Shown in pieces: positions 5,065 through 6,196 of a DNA stretch of 6,196 bases. Source of the DNA: an uncultured Collinsella sp. (GTDB taxonomy: Bacteria; Actinomycetota; Coriobacteriia; Coriobacteriales; Coriobacteriaceae); NCBI GenBank assembly GCA_958428675.1, contig CAUAGV010000102.1, forward strand, positions 1 to 6,196. Reading direction: 5' to 3'. The first letter of the stretch is position 1; each line of letters starts with the position of its first letter. Made by a program: the position numbers and the translations under genes. A model generated the notes under the pieces. It saw only the letters and a list, made by a program, of their open reading frames with translations, was not told where the DNA came from and searched no databases.

Positions 5065-5646
5065 CTACACGCGAATCGACAGGTTCTTTTTATCATCGCT
5101 CCAGTTGCAAGCGTTGCGCGCGGGGCATGCAAAGCAGGCACGCGACGCTTTGTCGGCTGCATAGAGCAGACGCTCAAGCGGTTGGCTGTTCACGCGCAGC
5201 TTTCGATGGCCCAGAATGGCCGTCTTAATGGCTGCGGCATCGGCTGGTTCAAACGCCACGTCATCGGGCATGCCGCTGAGAATCGCATCAGCGACGCGTT
5301 CGCTTGCAACATCATGGGATATACCCGATTCATACTGTTCATCTTTGCCGATATCGTGAAGAAGTGCCGTGGCATAGATGACCTCGCGGTCAAATTCGAG
5401 CTGTTCCTCGAGATTCTTAATCCACATAATGCGCGCGACATCCAGCAGATGGTCAATACCGTGGCGGCAAAAGATGCGCCCCGATTCCAACTGTGCAATG
5501 TTGCCCAAGTGCCGCCGGAACAGCCCGTTGGCACAAATGTAATCAATGCGAGGCATGGCACCAAAGGGAGTCAGGCCCGAAGCCATAAAGCCGCGACGCG
5601 GCGTCCCCTCATCGGTCTTCGATGTAAAGTCGTTGACGACTCTCAT
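5065..5646 (-). CDS. HD-domain phosphohydrolase in the folate operon
   Basis: A 193-residue HD-superfamily metal-dependent hydrolase. The expected ligands are visible: H62 in CRHGIDHLLDVARI (60-73), the H97-D98 doublet in ALLHDIGKDEQY (94-105), further His at H111 (ISHDVASE) and H147 (LGHRKL), and D165 in YAADKASR. After D165 comes a cysteine cluster CFACPARNAC (C171, C174, C180; C-x2-C-x5-C), then NWSDDKKNL to the end. HD enzymes remove phosphate groups from nucleotides or related compounds. The gene begins 2 nt after the folE stop and has a weak ribosome site, so it is probably translated by coupling to folE. Its place between folE and folB suggests action on a pterin phosphate intermediate; this is an inference, since the family also includes nucleotidases and Ap4A hydrolases. 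The first 30 residues are poorly conserved-looking, and starts at M21 or M31 are possible. Confidence 0.87.
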   Translation of the reverse strand: MRVVNDFTSKTDEGTPRRGFMASGLTPFGAMPRIDYICANGLFRRHLGNIAQLESGRIFCRHGIDHLLDVARIMWIKNLEEQLEFDREVIYATALLHDIGKDEQYESGISHDVASERVADAILSGMPDDVAFEPADAAAIKTAILGHRKLRVNSQPLERLLYAADKASRACFACPARNACNWSDDKKNLSIRV

Positions 5647-5648
5647 GG

Positions 5649-6196
5649 TTAGCGGCCCAGCATCCTAAAGAACCGCTCCTCGAGCGCGGGATCGGTCTCA
5701 AAGACGCCGCGGCGAGCGAGCGTCACGGTCTTGGTGCCGGGCTTTTGCACGCCGCGCATCGTCATGCACATGTGCTCGGCTTCCATCAGTACAATCGCCC
5801 CTTGGGGAGCAAGATACTCCATGAGGGCATCGGCAACCTGTGCACACAGCTGCTCCTGCAGCTGCAGACGACGGGCATAGACCTCAACCGTGCGGGCGAG
5901 CTTGGAAAGCCCAGCCACCCGACCGTTAGGGATATAACCAATGGCGGCCTTGCCATAAAACGGCAGCAGATGATGTTCGCACAACGAGTAGAACGTAATG
6001 TCGCGCTCGATAACCAAATCGTTCGAAGCGACGGCAAAGGTTTTGGACAGGTGCTCCTCGGCACTCTGGTCCATGCCGCCGGCGATCTCACCATACATAC
6101 GGGCAACGCGCGCCGGGGTCTCCAGCAGGCCCTCACGAGTTGGGTCCTCGCCTATGCCCTCAAGCAACAGCTTAATGGCGGCCTCGACTTTTTCCT
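5649..6196 (-). CDS. folE: GTP cyclohydrolase I (5' end outside window)
   Basis: FolE opens and rearranges GTP to 7,8-dihydroneopterin triphosphate, the first committed step of folate synthesis. The frame is open to the window edge, with 181 visible residues. The sequence before the TTG at 6165-6167 (EKVEAAIKL) already matches the normal FolE N-terminal helix, so that TTG is an internal Leu and the true start lies beyond 6196, probably by only a few residues. Visible motifs are GEDPTREGLLETPARVARMY, the zinc site in SLCEHHLLPFYG (first Cys and the second His), and the third zinc ligand Cys in EAEHMCMTMRGV. The two Cys are 71 residues apart, as C110 and C181 are in the E. coli enzyme. The cysteine/His set marks the zinc-dependent type I enzyme rather than the FolE2/MptA type. 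The gene leads the visible folate unit, followed 2 nt later by the HD gene. Confidence 0.96.
   Translation of the reverse strand, partial: EKVEAAIKLLLEGIGEDPTREGLLETPARVARMYGEIAGGMDQSAEEHLSKTFAVASNDLVIERDITFYSLCEHHLLPFYGKAAIGYIPNGRVAGLSKLARTVEVYARRLQLQEQLCAQVADALMEYLAPQGAIVLMEAEHMCMTMRGVQKPGTKTVTLARRGVFETDPALEERFFRMLGR

Noticed and set aside
4695..5228. A + strand open frame spanning folB, the folB-HD gap and the end of the HD gene
   Set aside because: It crosses two well-supported - strand genes and shows no domain.
6165..6167. TTG as the folE start
   Set aside because: The frame continues upstream to the window edge with FolE-like sequence (EKVEAAIKL), so the gene is cut by the window rather than starting here.
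1..6196. Mobile elements, CRISPR arrays, tRNA or rRNA genes, phage or toxin-antitoxin genes
   Set aside because: No terminal repeats, transposase motifs, regular repeat-spacer pattern, tRNA-like cloverleaf or rRNA sequence was seen on either strand. All sizeable stretches are explained by ten ordinary genes.

Overview
The window is a gene-dense, GC-rich bacterial chromosome segment. It holds ten protein-coding genes on both strands, with short intergenic gaps, clear Shine-Dalgarno sites and no mobile element, CRISPR array, tRNA or rRNA. Gene content and codon use (a PerR with all its metal ligands, a folE-HD-folB folate cluster, strong GC preference at third positions) suggest an anaerobic or microaerophilic actinobacterium of the Coriobacteriia, most likely Collinsella-like. 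That placement is an inference from general impression, not from an alignment.

Left part (1-1450): the C-terminal two thirds of an acylphosphatase gene runs into the window on the + strand. A 61-bp AT-rich promoter region follows, then a Fur-family regulator with the PerR ligand set. A Cof-type HAD phosphatase on the - strand converges on it with a 15-bp gap.

Middle (1451-3678): a - strand unit slyD -> UreE-like -> HAD. The first two genes are 3 bp apart and look translationally coupled. SlyD and UreE are both nickel-handling maturation families, so this pair is a candidate nickel-delivery module with no urease genes in view. Divergent from slyD, across a 120-bp promoter region, is a peptidase family M19 (renal/membrane-type) dipeptidase with all its metal ligands.

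Right part (3679-6196): a near-perfect 36-nt hairpin separates the dipeptidase from a + strand YgjP/DUF45 metallopeptidase that starts at TTG. Converging on it from the right is a - strand folate operon: folE (5' end outside the window), an HD-domain hydrolase, and folB. FolE makes dihydroneopterin triphosphate and FolB acts on dihydroneopterin. The step between them needs phosphate removal and has no recognisable Nudix enzyme here, so the HD protein is a plausible candidate for it. This and the SlyD/UreE-like pair are the two observations most worth following.
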